Below are positions 35,926 through 47,792 of a DNA stretch of 64,000 nt, piece by piece. The notes beneath the pieces were generated by a model. It saw only the letters and a program-made list of their open reading frames with translations. It did not search any database and was not told the origin of the DNA. Made by a program: the position numbers and the translations under genes. This stretch comes from Lates calcarifer (lineage: Eukaryota; Chordata; Actinopteri; Centropomidae): positions 16,303,036 through 16,367,035 of the forward strand of contig NC_066850.1 in NCBI RefSeq assembly GCF_001640805.2, in the 5' to 3' direction. Within the stretch, counting starts at the first letter, position 1, and every line of letters begins with the position of its first letter.

Positions 35926-38900
35926 TACAACGGCTTATACTGTGTGGGTTGTTGACCCATGCCACCATTTTGTGACCATTTCTGTTGGCATTCTTCTGGC
36001 TCTGGCTCTAGAAAATAACACCTCCAATCCTGCAAAGCTCTGATTAGAAAAGTTGTTTTTCTTACTGAGGAGACAGCTGTCAGTGAGCACAAAACCAGAA
36101 CTTCTGTATTTGAATCACTGAAAAACAATTAGATTTGGGCAGCAATTCAGATTTCTACAGTCAGGCTAAGCTACAGACCACATAGGGATAAAATGAATAT
36201 CACTCTTCTCGCTGGCTGTGTGTTTAATAGCAAGCTGTATTTCCTGTATTTCCCTATGTTGGACTGATATTGAAAAGTCAAAGGCAATCCCAACTAAATC
36301 CATTGTTTTATAGGTCACAGTCAACTCCTAGACATATTGGAAACCAAGAACTTTTCTTATTCATGCCATCTCACAGCATGCATAACTAGCGACCTATATT
36401 CTCACTGATGTGGGAGACAAATGTGTGTGCTGTGCCCAGAACAGGGCCCTGATGGGATCAAAGCAATCCTAGTGGTCTGTGAGTGTGGCCGATTACACAT
36501 TGGTCGACCTAATAGAAGCCCATTATCAGAGGGCCAGAGAGGAATGACAGAGGTGGCAAAGTCACTTGGCAGATTAATGACATCGCCATCCAGTTTGAGG
36601 ACACTGGCACTTTGCACAGGCCAAAACATTTAGCAGAGAACAACCTGTAAAGAGAGATGTCCGCAGACTGTCGAGGGGACCCTCAGAGAAATATGCTGGC
36701 AGTATTTCAGGAAATTCACTTAAGAACATCTGAATATTGTAAAAATGTGATGACGCTTTAAAAAAAGAAAAGCAGCTGTGGTAATACAGATACAAAGATA
36801 AACTGGTTTGAAAAGTACTCCAGGTTTGAGTGTCCTCATGCAAAAAAAAAACTCCGGTATCAGAAATTTCAATGAGAAATTATTTTAAGAAGCACAGGAA
36901 CCAACTACTCCAAATGAGGTATATTGAGAAATGTGGAAAAATACAACTGTTGAATAAACTGTCAGCTTTTAGTCCTGTCTGCATAAAGCCAGTTAGTTTG
37001 CTAGCTGCATTTGCTTGGCAACTAGATGAACTGGTCACTTGCAGCTAGAGGTCTTCAAGGGTCCCCCTGAGCCCCAGGACCCGAAACCCAACAGATTCAG
37101 ATCCTGTTTCCAACGGTCAAATGTGTCTGCTGGGTAAAGTCCCATTCTCTATTTAACATTGTGTAACACCCAAATGGATCCGAGAGGCACCCGGTCAGGA
37201 GGTGACACCAAATGAGCTGAGTGTGGCCCTGAGCGAGTCCCCTGCTCAGGAGGTGAAGGGTCAGAGAGCAGAGGTCAGACTCACCTTGGAGAGCACACAA
37301 TGATAGCAAATTAGCAATACTAACATCAGTAGCCATGGCAACCCTATGATGGCAACGAATAATTACTGAAGTTCAAAAGAGCAAACAGTCTTATCTTAGT
37401 TATCAGATATCTTTAACTATGCTAGATGCAACAAAGTTGATTCTATTTATCATCTGTCACTGTGACAGGAGGTGGACTTGAAATGGTTTTTCTGTTTATA
37501 CTTTTTTTAATGTTATTTACCCAAGAAGGCTGTGGCTCTTTGGCTTTTCCTACAGAGCTTTACCTCGAGCACGGGAATCATTTCTGCCTTAGAGAAATAT
37601 TTGTATCAATCTCTCTTTGGACTTTTCTGCCATGCGACTCCCTCGGGCCTATGTCGTTCATAGAGAAAAAAAGTGATGGAGTCTGTATTGGCGTGCTCAT
37701 CCATCATTGATTTATATAGGCACACTATTTGTATGTAAATGATCCCTCATTCAGCTCTGAACTGGGCAGTTAATGGTGTTCTCAGAGCAATCTGTCATTT
37801 TATGTACTTGACAAGGCTTTCTCATTCAATGATATGTCCTGCACTGTCGCATCCACGTGCCTCTTTCACAGAGAAGTGCTCGTATGTGTGTTGCAGTTCC
37901 GATCACGGTGAGAGGTGTTTAGGTAACTGTGAGAAGCTCAATTACACATTCATACCCATTCACACACACTCTCCACCGACTCTACACAGATATTACAAGA
38001 GCGCAGAAAAAAGCAAACTACACGATTCAACAGAATGGCTGATGTGCAGCAGGTGTGACTGGACATGGATGATTTTAACATGCAAACTTGAAACTCTTGC
38101 TTATCCACGTACATCATGACATTCATCAGCTGCCAGTCAAGGGGGCTCGTATTTAACCCTCCAGTCTTTAAAGTTCCCCCTACTTCCCTCCCCCCAAAAA
38201 GAAAAGTCAGCTGATATTTCACAGTCTGGGTTATGGAAATGATTTGAAGCCTCTCTAGTTCCTTGGACAAGGTGTCAGTTGTATTACTCCTTGCTAAAGC
38301 TATAGAGATTTCCAGAGCATCCACAGGGATCTGAAGTTTATGGGGAGGCACCACCTTTATATTAACAACTTTTTTGGTGTCTGAAAAGTAGAAGTTTTCT
38401 GGAAAATTTCATAGCATTAATTACTTCCTATTGCAGTCCTACATTATATGTATGTAGGCTTATAGTGTCCAAATTGGTGTGGAGCAGAGCTGGAATTGGA
38501 AGCATTTTCTGGGAGTCAAATAAAATCTTTATAGATAAGTTTGAAATCGATCATCTGATAAATAAAAAGTTGGGATTAAAGGGACACATTTCCCCAAAGT
38601 CTTCTCTAATTAATTATATCCTGCCAGTTCTTTAAGTCAACATTTCAGCCATGATCGTTCCCCTTTCCTTATACATTTAGGTACAAATAGATACAAGCAT
38701 TTGTCTTCCTTACAACTTAACAGATGTATTTAATTAATTTAAAGAACTGAAGATGAATGATAGAAAACAAAAGTAATTCATGGAATAAAGGATAACTTTT
38801 GAGTGTTTCATCAACATCAGCTCAGATCAGTGGGTAAATCAAGTGGACTCTTCCTGTGAACAAGATGAACAGAACCCCACTTGAGGGGACCTTAGGCAAC

Positions 38901-39172
38901 GCTGAACCTATAAGGGAGACAAATAAAATTAAGCCACTGAGCAACAACTGAACTGATGATCCATCAAGCTTTTCTTGAAATGCAAATCTAGTGTTACATC
39001 AAAGAGACATCCGAACTTCTAGACTATTTAGTAGTTAATCATAGTCATAGCTGAAAGGCATAGCTCCTCACCCCCTCCATAGACTTCTGAGCAGAGGGAG
39101 CCGAATCCACACCTAGCTGTTGGGCAGACTGACAGTGTCAGTGGCATCTATGTTTTGCCTGTCTAACTGTCA
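35926..39172. other. Intergenic, no gene seen
   Basis: No supported gene. The interval at 36,402-36,633 is open on both strands and less AT-rich than its surroundings, which could reflect conserved non-coding sequence. The cysteine-containing frame at 37,739-38,119 is unfamiliar and overlaps a minus-strand frame. Confidence 0.5.
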
Positions 39173-39173
39173 G

Positions 39174-39575
39174 AGATGCTGAATTCAAACAGCTGCCAGC
39201 CTGCTGAGGAGGCAGCCAAAGTAAGAGCCAAACCGAGCTGGGTCACCCAGTTTACAGGCCTCATGAAACAGAGAATGAAGCCTACTGAGGAAGAATTAAA
39301 GATAATTCATCTGTGAGAGGGATGCTGAGAAGCTCTATGGCCTGTCACCTGATAAAGGCTGCCATCAAAACTGAGCACAGCCACGTTCAACATCAAGCCT
39401 CTGCCTGAATGCTGACAATTATCGTATTAATGGTTTTTTGTGCTTTAAAAGTTTGTTGACTTTGCCCTAAAAACACCTTTTTTTCCCCCCCCACAGATTA
39501 TACCTCTGCTACACATGGGCAAGATTTCACAACACCAACTTCTTTTACTGCTCAGTCCAGAGTGCCAGAATGTGA
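39174..39575 (+). other. Weak candidate for a small two-exon gene
   Basis: A possible exon at 39,174-39,312 follows a good acceptor (pyrimidine-rich, ending AACTGTCAG) and ends at the donor CT|GTGAGA. Only one of its three frames is open, and that frame starts with ATG at 39,176 and has a charged, codon-like composition (PTEEELKIIHL at the end). A second possible exon starts at 39,497 after a strong T7C9-type polypyrimidine tract and ACAG. It joins in phase and ends at TGA 39,573-39,575. The predicted product is 71 residues with no recognised family. The signals could be coincidental and there is no homology support. Confidence 0.15.
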
Positions 39576-39751
39576 TGCCGTCATCTCATCATACCAAAGC
39601 ACCTGAAATGTGAGAGTATGTCTGATTTTTAAGTAAATATGTTGCAGAAGATGTTTAAAGATAACATGTGTCATGCAACTGCCATCTTTAGTAACAGACT
39701 ATCCTGGTCAAGATTCTCCATGTGGTTTGTCTCTTCCCACATAACTTCTCT
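39576..39751. other. Intergenic, no gene seen
   Basis: Nothing recognisable. Confidence 0.5.
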
Positions 39752-40195
39752 GGCTAGTCTTTTGGCTTTCAACTTGCAGAAGTCAAAAATAATCTGCTGA
39801 TGACAAAATACTGAAAATGAGTCCCTAATGTTTGGGTAGGCAATTTGAATCCAGTAATGGCGGACTCCGCCACTGACAATGAAAATAATAGAACCCTTAT
39901 TACTAAATACTGAATACTAAATACTGACCACATAGTATCAAATGGGGTTTAACTTCATAAAAACACATTTGGTTTGTCACATTTTATGAGATTTTGGTCA
40001 CTATGATATTCTAATTAAGGTGGCCCTACATCACAGCAATAATATGTGTCTGAATATCCACGACGAGCTTTCAGTTGGAGTTCTGTCATACAGCCTTTGT
40101 AAGGAAATAGTCATAAATAGTGCTGGTATAGTTGGCTGCTTAACCACAACTAAAAAAGGCCACCCACATCAAGGAATCAGTAATATCGCTGAAAA
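39752..40195 (+). repeat. Unnamed dispersed repeat, copy A
   Basis: High similarity with 43,893-44,320 in the same orientation. Shared exact words are GCTAGTCTTTTGG, TTGCAGAAGTCAAAAAT, ATCTGCTGATGACAA, AAACACATTTGGTTTGTCAC, TATGATATTCTAATTAAGGT, GTAAGGAAATAGTCATAAAT and GGCCACCCACATCAAG. There is no ORF and no obvious terminal inverted repeats. Confidence 0.8.
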
Positions 40196-42569
40196 GGGAA
40201 AGCTTCAGAAAATGCCAGTTTTCATTCATCAAAGAGTGTATGAAAAGGTATGAAAGCAATTTGAACTCTATTCAGACAAAGTGGCTTTGTACCCACTGAC
40301 AATTTAAATTCAGATTCTCAGGTTGAAGCCAGAACTCCAACTGAACATGGCAGAGTATTTATAATTTTACAATTTCTTTATTGGTTCCTGCTTGCATAAA
40401 GACTCACTCAGTCACTCTGTCCAGCTAAATCAGCATCAACCAAAACCCTGCATCCTCCCCCATGGTCAGCTACAGGTGAAATGTACATGGGACCCATCAG
40501 GTTTTCTTATCTTTCAAGTCATTTATGTAAAGCTTATGGCTAAGATAAGAAATGTTGCTGGAAGATTACTCTGACATAGTAGAAAGAAGCTTCAGGTGAA
40601 CAGCTACAAGGACAAAAAACAGAGAGAGAGATGAAGGCGGACTTTAGCTGTACCTAAGCAACCAGAGGCAAGCTGTCATTTCTGTGAGAAGAACTACTAC
40701 TCTTAACTGTAATTGTTTTTCTAAAAGACAACTAAAAGACACACCAAACAGTTTATTTGTCATCTATATGATGATGATCTCATTTCTGTCACAGAAAAAA
40801 ATCTGTTTTCAGTGATTGTTTGTGATGTATTTCTATTTACAGAAGGAAAAAAGTAAAAAATACTAATCTTAAAGCTCCACGAACTATATATTTAGAATGG
40901 GTCAAATGACTGACCCACACAGGATTATTTCTGAATTTGTTTGGTGTTAAAGTGTGAAAAAGGGAAGACACCATATACATTACTTTTTTGCCGGATCTGT
41001 CATCATTTCGGTCATTATTTCACTACTGCTATAGTCAAAAGAAAAGTCATCAGTTTTACATTATTACTTCCTCATTCTCTTATTTCTGGCCATTATGATC
41101 AATTTCATGCTTGGTGTGAAAGGATGGCACTTTATTTGAAGTGACTGTGAGGGTTTCTTGTCAGCTTATGATCAATTTCATGCTTCATTTGACTAGATTG
41201 TCACATCATTTCAGCTGTTTCATCACTACAATGCAAAACATGAATATTTTAAAAACAGCATTTCATTTGTCTTGTATGTACAAGGATCACAGGATTTTTT
41301 GATTTATGTACAGCCACACTTGTGGTATTGCTAGGGATGGCAGTTCATTCATTTGTTAGTCCGAGACTTTGGTCCAGACTGAAATAGTCCAGTAATTATC
41401 AAAAGAATTGCAATAATTTGGTCTGGTCATTTTAGGTCCTAAGAGACAGAATGCTAATGACTTTGGTGAATGTTTAACCTTGCATCTTGTACCACCACCA
41501 GTTAAAAACCATCCAATCATTTTAGTCCATGAAAAAAGTACCTCTTTAACTGATGAGTAGGCCTCTACATTTCTTTGTATCTAACAATATCAACAAACTA
41601 GATATTAGTTGCATGCATGAACTACCATTAGCATATTAGCATGCTAAGATTAACATTCCAACATCCAGCTCAGTGTATAGTTGAGCCAAAGGGCAGCTGA
41701 GACTGATGGAATTTGGGCCAGTGACAATGGAGAGCTCAGTCTGAAATGTTCTCAAATTTTCTAACTTATACTCATCCTGTATATTATAGGTTTGCATTAA
41801 GTCTCAGTTCCAGGCTTGTACATAACTATAACTTGGATCACTGTAAAGACATAGGACAAACTGCATTCTGCTTCCCTCTATTTTTTCTTTTGGAATACAT
41901 TACTATTTACAATAAGAAGCACCAACAACAAACTCTTGAGCTGACATTGTAACTAATGGGAAAACTCTGGATAAGCCATGTGGAAAATCTTCCTCAGTAA
42001 CTGTAACAGGAACATGGGATAGTCTTTGGACTAAGGTGACATCATCCCCAGAGGCCACACACTTTATGAACGTGATCCATCCTCTCTTTTCTCCTCCCAA
42101 CTGGGTCACCTTTGTTTCGGTGAAAGTGATGAGTCACCACTGTTCTCAATAGTCCTCTGATGGTGTTAGCTAACTCACCTTCACTTCTGTTCTTCTGGCC
42201 ACTTGGAGTAGCTCAGAAAACACATGGGACTGTGTGAGAAAGACACACTGAAAATTGCAACCTCTCTCTGCCCAATCATGGATCTGACGCCTAATTGTGG
42301 TGGCGTTCTTGCCTCTGCCAGCGTCTCCAAGATTAGCTCTGATGGGTCAGCATGGGTGCACCGATAAACTTAGACTGCGTTTTACTTCTGCTTGTGTGAT
42401 CATTAGAGGAAGAAAAAAGTCTTTGAATAGCTTCCTCTGATTTTCTGTGTGACAGTGACACCAGGCAGTGAGACGTTCATCCATGACGCAACTCAGTGAT
42501 TGTGGACAAACCTCAAAGAGAACTGAAGAACTGCAGTGTCTGTCAAGGTAATGCTAATTTTATTTATTT
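40196..42569. other. Intergenic, mostly unique AT-rich DNA
   Basis: No gene. A GCATATTAGCATGCTAAGAT segment followed by a CAGCTGAGACTGATGGAATT-type tail at 41,625-41,735 is a partial copy of the percomorph repeat at 31.2 kb. The rest is unrecognised. Confidence 0.5.
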
Positions 42570-42609
42570 ATTTTTTTTTTTTTTTTTTTTTTTGCAAAAA
42601 AAAAAAAAA
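42570..42609. repeat. T23-GC-A14 homopolymer palindrome
   Basis: A run of 23 T, then GC, then 14 A, giving a perfect inverted repeat with 14-bp arms around a 2-bp centre. It is followed by a (CA)n-like stretch. It may be the junction of two retroposon tails or a sequencing weak spot. Confidence 0.9.
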
Positions 42610-43739
42610 CCACACACATACACATTTTGTCTGCTGGAGTGATATTTGTTGTCAACCTCTCAGGATGCTGACATCATGTAACACCTACCCCACCCTGTCC
42701 AAAGATACAAGTCTTTCAACCCTGGTCCTGTTTGATCCAATGAAAATAAGAAACAGCGTGTCGTATCCAGGCAACAAGTTTGTTGCCAGGTGACAGATAC
42801 AGAGGTCCTGAGACCAGAGACTGCGTGTAACAATTCCACATGAATAAGACAAGGCAGAACATCAGTCACCTCCTGCAACTCTCACATTTCTTTGATAATC
42901 CTGCTTTGATCGCCCTTAGCATTAGAGCGAACAATACAAGTCTGTTTGCCATCATATGAGCAGTAAACTAGCTTCTTCTTAAGAGGTAAGATATGCAATA
43001 AATCCTGTACATGAGCAGATAAAGTGACAGCAAAATTCGGGAAGCTGATCTCCGTACCTTTAGCAAACCTTAATCAGCTTGCCTAATTGCTGCATGGAAT
43101 CATGATATACACGGTGACGGCTTATCAGAAAAGATATACCCGCTAGCAAATATGGAAACAGCCATAAGTGGTGGGATTATCAAACGTACTTCTGCCAGAA
43201 TGCTGGGCCTTTCATGTGTCAGCCATGAGCAGCGATAATGATCATTTCCAAGACGCTTCAGCTGACAAATCCACTGCCACCATTAAAGGCTTTCTTTCTC
43301 CCCCTGGAGCTGTGTGGGGCGACTGTACTTTTATTTTGATTTAGATGCAGCTGCTTTAGTGGGGGGCATTTGTTTACCGAGGCCTGTTAAACACAAGTAA
43401 AAACTCAGACAAATATTGGATGTGGCAAACTGTATACTACTTTAAAAGTCCTGTTGTACATGGAACATTAAAGCTGAACTAATCATTTTTTAGATGGTGT
43501 ACCTGGTGATGATGAAACACCAGATTTATCACCTGTCTCTATAGTTCCCCTTAACTCTATGGAGCTTTTTAGCCTCTTTTATCATTGTTCATACTTTAAA
43601 TACACACAAACTGCTTCCATCAACCCTGTTTTCAGGAGCATTGGGCAGCTGATGTTTTTTCAACAAGTTCTGATGAACCCACCATATGCTAGCTGCCCAG
43701 CAACACACAAAAAAGACAAATTTAGTGAGTAGCTGGTGA
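42610..43739. other. Intergenic, no gene seen
   Basis: AT-rich. The sequence at 43,470-43,690 resembles a percomorph dispersed repeat. No coding or RNA gene. Confidence 0.5.
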
Positions 43740-44500
43740 AGGAGGCTGATTAGATGAAAACTGAGCTAAACTGACTGAGTATTGGAATTGCCTTCTTCAA
43801 GGGACTAGAGACATGACTCTTAATGAAAGCTAATTTTGCTCTTTGTTTGCTGAGGATGTACATAGACAACTGTTTACTTTGCAGCAACTGTATAAGGCTA
43901 GTCTTTTGGATTCCATTATTTGCAGAAGTCAAAAATGATCTGCTGATGACAACGTACTATAAAAATAATAGAAACGTAATTGCTAAATGTATGTATTAAA
44001 TGGCTAGAGCAGAAAGATGCTGACCATAAATAGCATCATGGGGGTTGACTTCATGATCATCTTGAGGAATGTAAATTCAAAAAACACATTTGGTTTGTCA
44101 CATTATAAGAGATTTCTGTTACTATGATATTCTAATTAAGGTGGTCCCACATCACAGCAATAATGTTCACCCACTGTGTCTCAGAATATCCAGGGCGAGC
44201 TTTTGATTGGATTCATGTCGTACAGGCTCAACGTTTTGTAAGGAAATAGTCATAAATAGTGCTATATATAGTTGGCTATTTAACCACAACTAAAAAAAGG
44301 CCACCCACATCAAGAAATCAGGTGCTGGTCTCCAACAGTTTTCCAGGAGATGGGTCACATTAGATGAAAACTGAGCTAAAGGGAATGAGTATTGGAATTA
44401 CCCTCATCAAGGGACTAGAGACATGATTCTAAATGAAAGCTAATGTTGCTCTTTGTTTGCAGATGGTGTACATAGGCCACTGTTTGCTTTGCAGTAACAA
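43740..44500 (+). repeat. Unnamed dispersed repeat, copy B, with its own 160-bp internal duplication
   Basis: The central part (43,893-44,320) matches copy A at 39,752-40,195. It is flanked by two direct copies of a second block, at 43,753-43,885 and 44,359-44,490. That block shares TTAGATGAAAACTGAGCTAAA, GAGTATTGGAATT, AAGGGACTAGAGACATGA, AATGAAAGCTAAT and TTGCTCTTTGTTTGC. The layout is therefore block-centre-block, as in a mobile unit with direct terminal repeats of about 140 bp, although no protein-coding capacity is present. Confidence 0.75.
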
Positions 44501-46428
44501 CTCTATACAGTGATGTCAGATGAGTTCTCAGCTTCTTCCTCTGCCAAAAGAATCAGTTGATGTGGCTTTATTTATTTATTGGCATGCATTACAGAATAAG
44601 TAAAATGGACAGTATTAACCTGATCCAACTGAATACTACGCTAGCACAACTTACTGTAGTGTTTTAGTCAGTGAACAGCTTAACAAGTTACCAAAAATCT
44701 GCAATTTCTCAACAAGCAAGAATACAATTAAACATATAGCTTATAAACTATAAACATATAGCCCAATTAACTCAGCTATCTAAAATAATATTCTCTATAT
44801 TTTATCTTGCAGCTTCCCAATTAGTACCAAATTACTTTGTTCAAGCCAGGAAACTTTCAAAAATTTATAATGAAATAACAGGCCCAACACCTAAAACATT
44901 ATGAATAATTCTTTCTGAGGGCTTATGAACCATTTTTTGAGTTTTAAATTCAGTGTTGTAATGGAATTAACATGAATTAATGTTACTGTTTTTTGTTTAA
45001 GTTTGTACTGTTGCCATCACCGTGATCAGACTTTTGCTGCCATCCATGTGTTGTGTCTGGTAAATGCAAGATAGATTTTGTTCAAAAGGACAGAAGCAAG
45101 ATTGTGCAGATCAGCCATGGTTGTGGTTTAACACGGCTGATAAGTGCGACACATAATTGTGCCAAAAACCAAACTCCATTAGGAACTAATGCAGTTGATG
45201 TGGATGAAATCTGGATGGGCAAATAAATTAGGGCCAGTCACTAACTGAATAATGAAGCCCTCTGTTTGTCTATGTGACAAATTACATGTCACATGAGTTA
45301 CTATGGGCTATTTTTTGACTTGAACACCAATTTGCCTTCATTGTTAAAGGGTTGGTTCACCACCATTACAAACAAAACATTTCCTCACTTACCTCGAGCA
45401 CTTACTCTTGATAATCCTTGAAATAGTCAACAGTCGTCAGAGGGACTTTGTTTGGTCTATGGCTTATGCAGAGTAACCAGATGTGTCTGGTACCTTTAAA
45501 GATTAGTGAAGCAAATATTATTCTCATTCAGGTGCAGTACAACTGCAAAGTGCTCTTATCTATAGACACTTTATTCCATTATCCTATTCGTCTTTTTAAA
45601 GTGCTATTTATGTACTTCTTATGCTTAAGGGGGACCCCCCCAATGGGATTGTACAATTTACGGTGCCTTAAGATTATTATTGATGTTTCTTACTTTAAAT
45701 TCTGGGTCATTCTATTTTTGATCTTAGAATATACTTTTGTATGCAGCACTTGTGTATTGTACATAGAAACCTCCATCACATCTAGAAAACATGATTTTTT
45801 TTTTTCTAGCTTATACACTTCAACTATTCTTGTTTTATATTATTTTATTTCCTTGTATGGAATCAAAACTTGTTGGTTGTTGGTTCTTGGGAAGGAAATG
45901 GTGTGTCTGCCATCTAGTGGGCAAACATCTACACTACAACAGCTGTTCAAACTTGTGTGTCTCGAAGTTTTCTCAATTGAAATGATTTACTAAAGACACA
46001 TTTGTTATGATTCAGCCCCACAGTCTAGATCTAGTGCATATCATGGAAATGTTATCACAATGCTAAACATAAAATATTATTAATATTATTTTTGTTATGA
46101 GGAACATTAAGGAAGTGTACAAAGCACCTGTTTTTTTTAATAATTTTACCTGAGTCACCTTTATTTATCTTCCAAGAACAGTTAAACAAATGAATTTAAC
46201 AACTCAAGACCTCAGTCTCTAATAATGAAAATTATAGCACAGACATTGATGTGAAAATCAACAACATATATGCTGCAACAACTCAAGGTGTTGAAGGTTA
46301 TAGAATTTGATTTAAGGGCAAACAACATTTGTATCACAAATCAAACTTATGAGTCTTACTCCGATTATATGTGCTGAAATCTATAAATCCATGCTGTACC
46401 AAACAAAAACTATATTTTAAGCTCCCAT
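44501..46428. other. Intergenic region downstream of phax
   Basis: Contains a 181-codon plus-strand frame at 45,448-45,993. Its product is leucine/phenylalanine/isoleucine-rich only because the DNA is T-rich, and it is not recognised. A short block at 45,625-45,672 recurs at 49,648-49,700. A T8 run lies at 46,131-46,138. No gene supported. Confidence 0.55.
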
Positions 46429-46434
46429 TTTATT
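46429..46434 (-). terminator. phax: phax poly(A) signal (AATAAA on minus strand)
   Basis: TTTATT on the plus strand, 132 bp downstream of the phax stop codon. A second candidate signal is near 46,160-46,168. Confidence 0.6.
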
Positions 46435-46565
46435 GCTAAGGTAAAAAAAGACACTCAGGTGTGATCCTGTAGTCATCACCTATACAGTGCTTTCAGTGTT
46501 TCATTTTCATTTTACTCCATATCATCCTTTTTCAGACTTCTTTGAGTTCAAACAGCAGGCAGCCC

Positions 46566-47792
46566 TCAGAAGACTTCCAGGTCTGCAGAGTTGTAGACCA
46601 CTGCTGTCTCCTCAGTGCCCACAGCAGCTTCCTCTTGACCCTCCTCCTCTTCCTCTGCAGCCTCCTCCAATGACTCCAAGGCCTCATTGGTATCACTGGC
46701 AAAAGTCTCCCTGGAGACGTCATCGTGCTCTTGCAAGTTCAGTGTGCCGATGGCCTGCTTCATTTTCTTGGCCACCACGTGCCGCCTCCTCTTCTGAGCG
46801 GCTTTCTTGCTCTTGTACTCCTTCTGGTTTTCCTCGAAGAATATCTGTCTGATCTGGGCCTTGGTGATGCTGGGTGTGTTCTTCAGCAGGTTGAGATACA
46901 CCCCACCAGGTGTTCGTCTCCTGCTGCCGTCCATGGTGTATACTCCACCAGTTTCCTCCAGTGTAGCCGTCTCTCCAAGCAGCTCTATGGCTTTTTTCTT
47001 TCCGACCACTTTAACAACACGCTCTATCAGGTCTTTCTTAGGCTCTTGCAGCCTGTGTGCGATCTCATCTGCCACTTTATCCTCAGGGTCATCCTCTGTG
47101 ATCTCATAGCGGCCCTTGATGTCCATCTCTGCTCTGGGGCCCAGTCTCTCTTTAGCTGGCCTCTTCCTCTTTGCGTCACCTCCTGCCCTCTCCTCTGACC
47201 CCCGGCTCTTCATGTACTCCTCTAGCTGGGCATCCAGCATGCTCACTTCTCCTTCATCCTTTGACTGCCTCTCCATCTCCCTCTCCTTCTCCATTATCTT
47301 ACGAGCCAGGACAAAGTTATAAGTCTCTACATTCCTGCTGGCCATGCTAACTTCACCTTCCATGCCAAATATGCCAAGCTCTGCAGTTATGGCATCCTGG
47401 CACTGTTCCTGGACCACGGAGCCCCAAATGTTGTTCACCTTACGGCCTCCCAACGCGCTAGAGGCAGGCAGGCGTGTTGGCCCTGGCCGAGCAGTGCAGG
47501 CTGGCGGCTGGGGAGTGTTGGACACTTTTTGGCGCTTCCGGCGCCAAACAGCCGCCTCCTCGTCCGAATCCGGGTCACTGTCGCTGGACTCCACCGTCCT
47601 GCCAGCGCTGCGGTAGGCGGCGGCAGGCGGCTGGGCTGCGGCTCTGTTCTGGAAGGACTGGCCACTGAAAGACGGAGGAACCTGGGATCCACCTTGTGTT
47701 GCTGCTACGGTTCCCATCTCAGTGTCCGAGCCGGACCCGGAGATCTCCCCATCTTCCAGATCACCGTCCATTAGATCTCCGCCATCCGCCAT
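46566..47792 (-). CDS. phax: Phosphorylated adaptor for RNA export (PHAX), single coding exon
   Basis: PHAX bridges the cap-binding complex and exportin CRM1 to export capped U snRNAs from the nucleus, and also handles snoRNAs in Cajal bodies. The 408-residue frame is close to the human length (394). Visible: an acidic serine-rich N-terminus with casein-kinase-type sites (ESSDSDPDSDEE, 68-79); basic signals RRKRQK (84-89) and KRKRP (208-212); the conserved NNIWGSVVQEQ and the leucine-rich AITAELGIFGME segment (120-145) in the region of the export signal; the PHAX RNA-binding domain (about 228-330) with YEITEDD, RLQEPKKDLI and SRRRTPGGVYLNLLKNTPSI; and the conserved tail DDVSRETFASDTNEALESL. 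The ATG at 47,792 follows a GATAAGAA leader and matches the MADG/MALE-type start. Human PHAX has several coding exons; here the whole CDS is uninterrupted. A 5' UTR intron is possible. The gene is intact and shares its upstream region with pmpcb. Confidence 0.96.
   Translation of the reverse strand: MADGGDLMDGDLEDGEISGSGSDTEMGTVAATQGGSQVPPSFSGQSFQNRAAAQPPAAAYRSAGRTVESSDSDPDSDEEAAVWRRKRQKVSNTPQPPACTARPGPTRLPASSALGGRKVNNIWGSVVQEQCQDAITAELGIFGMEGEVSMASRNVETYNFVLARKIMEKEREMERQSKDEGEVSMLDAQLEEYMKSRGSEERAGGDAKRKRPAKERLGPRAEMDIKGRYEITEDDPEDKVADEIAHRLQEPKKDLIERVVKVVGKKKAIELLGETATLEETGGVYTMDGSRRRTPGGVYLNLLKNTPSITKAQIRQIFFEENQKEYKSKKAAQKRRRHVVAKKMKQAIGTLNLQEHDDVSRETFASDTNEALESLEEAAEEEEEGQEEAAVGTEETAVVYNSADLEVF

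Noticed and set aside
36402..36633. Open frames on both strands, possible exon
   Set aside because: No recognisable product in either direction and no convincing acceptor-donor pair; could be conserved non-coding DNA but unsupported.
37739..38119. Cysteine-containing 126-codon plus-strand frame
   Set aside because: No signal peptide or known cysteine spacing, overlapped by an equally long minus-strand frame; probably chance.
45448..45993. 181-codon plus-strand open frame
   Set aside because: Leucine/phenylalanine/isoleucine-rich because the DNA is T-rich; no motif, poor codon character, and part of it overlaps a short dispersed repeat.
46487..47774. Plus-strand and alternate minus-strand frames across phax (up to 157 codons)
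   Set aside because: Shadows of the phax coding sequence with no family resemblance.
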